NCBI RefSeq assembly: GCF_014652375.1
Contig: NZ_BMYR01000005.1
Location: 124,001-188,000, forward strand
Source: Alishewanella tabrizica
Lineage (GTDB): Bacteria > Pseudomonadota > Gammaproteobacteria > Enterobacterales > Alteromonadaceae
Length of the DNA stretch: 64,000 nucleotides
Direction: 5' to 3'
Part shown: positions 63,281-64,000 of the stretch, piece by piece
How positions within the stretch are numbered: the first letter of the stretch is position 1
Layout of the letters: each line of letters starts with the position of its first letter
Translations under genes and position numbers: made by a program
The notes under the pieces: model-generated
What the model saw: only the letters and a program-made list of their open reading frames with translations
What the model was told of the DNA's origin: nothing
Databases searched by the model: none

Positions 63281-64000
63281 ATGACACAAGACGTATTATC
63301 GGCAAATGCGCCAGTAGGCATATTCGATTCAGGGATCGGTGGCGTTTCAGTGGCGTTAGCTATTCGTCAGCAGTTACCGCAAGAATCGCTGATTTACGTG
63401 GCTGACACGGCGTTTGCGCCCTATGGTGCAAAGCAAGATGACGCTATTTACCGGCGTATGCAAACGATCACAACACATTTGCTCAAGTGTGGTGTAAAAG
63501 CCGTGGTAGTAGCCTGTAATACTGCAACAACGGCCGGGATTTCGCGCTTAAGATCAGAATTCAATGTGCCTATTATTGGTGTTGAACCTGGCTTAAAACC
63601 GGCCGTTCTCGCCTCGCGATCGGGCATTGTGGGCGTTTTGGCTACCGCAAGAACCTTATTAAATCCTGCTTTTTCAGCATTACAGCAACGATTTACCTCG
63701 CACGCGACTGTTCTATTACAGCCATGTCCAGAGTTAGTGCCGTTAATTGAGGCGATGGCGTTGCAAAGCCCTGAGATGCACGATGCGCTGACACGTTACA
63801 TCACGCCGTTAATTGAACAAGGTGCTGACACATTGGTTTTAGGCTGTACTCACTATAACTTTGTTGCCGCGCTGATCAGTGAGATTGCCGGACCCAATGT
63901 CACCATTATTCGCACTGAAAATGCAGTGGCAATCGAATTACAGCGGCGCTTGATGCATTCGCATCTGCTTGCAAAAGCCAACAATTCAACAATAGACACG
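63281..64000 (+). CDS. murI: Glutamate racemase (3' end beyond window)
   Basis: The first 240 residues are present. They begin MTQDVLSANAPVGIFDSGIG and include the catalytic cysteine pair in VVACNTATTAG and VLGCTHYNF, plus the YVADTAFAPYG motif (a variant of DxxxxPYG). MurI supplies D-glutamate for peptidoglycan. The start is the first ATG in frame with the conserved opening; the ribosome site (AGGG) is weak and close. The gene is cut by the window end but nearly complete, since the family is about 265 residues long. Confidence 0.93.
   Translation, partial: MTQDVLSANAPVGIFDSGIGGVSVALAIRQQLPQESLIYVADTAFAPYGAKQDDAIYRRMQTITTHLLKCGVKAVVVACNTATTAGISRLRSEFNVPIIGVEPGLKPAVLASRSGIVGVLATARTLLNPAFSALQQRFTSHATVLLQPCPELVPLIEAMALQSPEMHDALTRYITPLIEQGADTLVLGCTHYNFVAALISEIAGPNVTIIRTENAVAIELQRRLMHSHLLAKANNSTIDT

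Overview
The window looks like chromosomal DNA of a marine or aquatic gammaproteobacterium of the Alteromonadales/Chromatiales borderland (Rheinheimera, Alishewanella or Arsukibacterium type). The grounds are gene content and protein style: a LiuR-controlled branched-chain amino acid catabolic locus, a rhombosortase, a full rsxABCDGE-nth block, a stand-alone second EF-G, a DUF3025 protein and a UvrB/MATE pair. This is inference from family resemblance, not from a database search. Both ends cut genes: liuA at the left and murI at the right.

Layout. 0-8.2 kb: liuR-liuA on the minus strand, divergent from a valine/isoleucine degradation run (thiolase, mmsA, acyl-CoA dehydrogenase, 3-hydroxyisobutyryl-CoA hydrolase-like protein, mmsB) and then an SDR dehydrogenase. 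LiuR-type palindromes sit in the divergent promoter region. A long, apparently structured leader precedes mmsA, and a roughly 97-bp palindromic repeat precedes the SDR gene. 8.3-9.5 kb: a TnpB-only IS200/IS605-type element whose TnpB appears to have a rearranged RuvC catalytic centre. 9.6-10.5 kb: two small genes. 10.6-19.1 kb: a polysaccharide locus in two divergent arms (WecA-like initiator, flippase and pyruvyl transferase on minus; GT4, WecG/TagA-type transferase, GT2, polymerase/ligase and DUF218 protein on plus). 19.0-24 kb: rhombosortase, gamma-glutamyltransferase, an enoyl-CoA hydratase-like protein, a lipoprotein and cysK. 24-30.1 kb: MoxR ATPase plus VWA protein, a small membrane protein, a RIO kinase, and a tight operon of a J-domain protein with three unrecognised proteins. 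30.3-41 kb: secDF without yajC, asnB, DUF3025, a NatAB-like ABC exporter, bfd behind a possible Fur box, aspartoacylase, a periplasmic binding protein and gloA. 41.3-47.7 kb: nth and the Rsx electron-transport operon. 47.8-50.2 kb: a degenerate GGDEF/EAL protein and three identical tRNA-Asn genes. 50.2-55 kb: an intergenic region with DnaA-box-like sites, MATE exporter, uvrB and an outer-membrane barrel. 55.1-60.9 kb: a four-gene ATP-grasp/alpha-E/transglutaminase operon. 61-64 kb: EF-G2 and the start of murI.

How the genes work together. The left block would turn valine- and isoleucine-derived acyl-CoAs into propionyl-CoA and acetyl-CoA under LiuR repression. The polysaccharide genes provide initiation, extension, flipping, polymerisation and pyruvylation of one surface glycan. 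The Rsx genes form a membrane ion-coupled electron-transfer complex. The most unusual pieces are the rearranged-site TnpB element, the mmsA leader RNA, the J-domain operon of unknown function, and the ATP-grasp/alpha-E operon in which one ATP-grasp copy has lost recognisable catalytic motifs. All coordinates, motifs and repeats were read by eye; no search or folding program was run.
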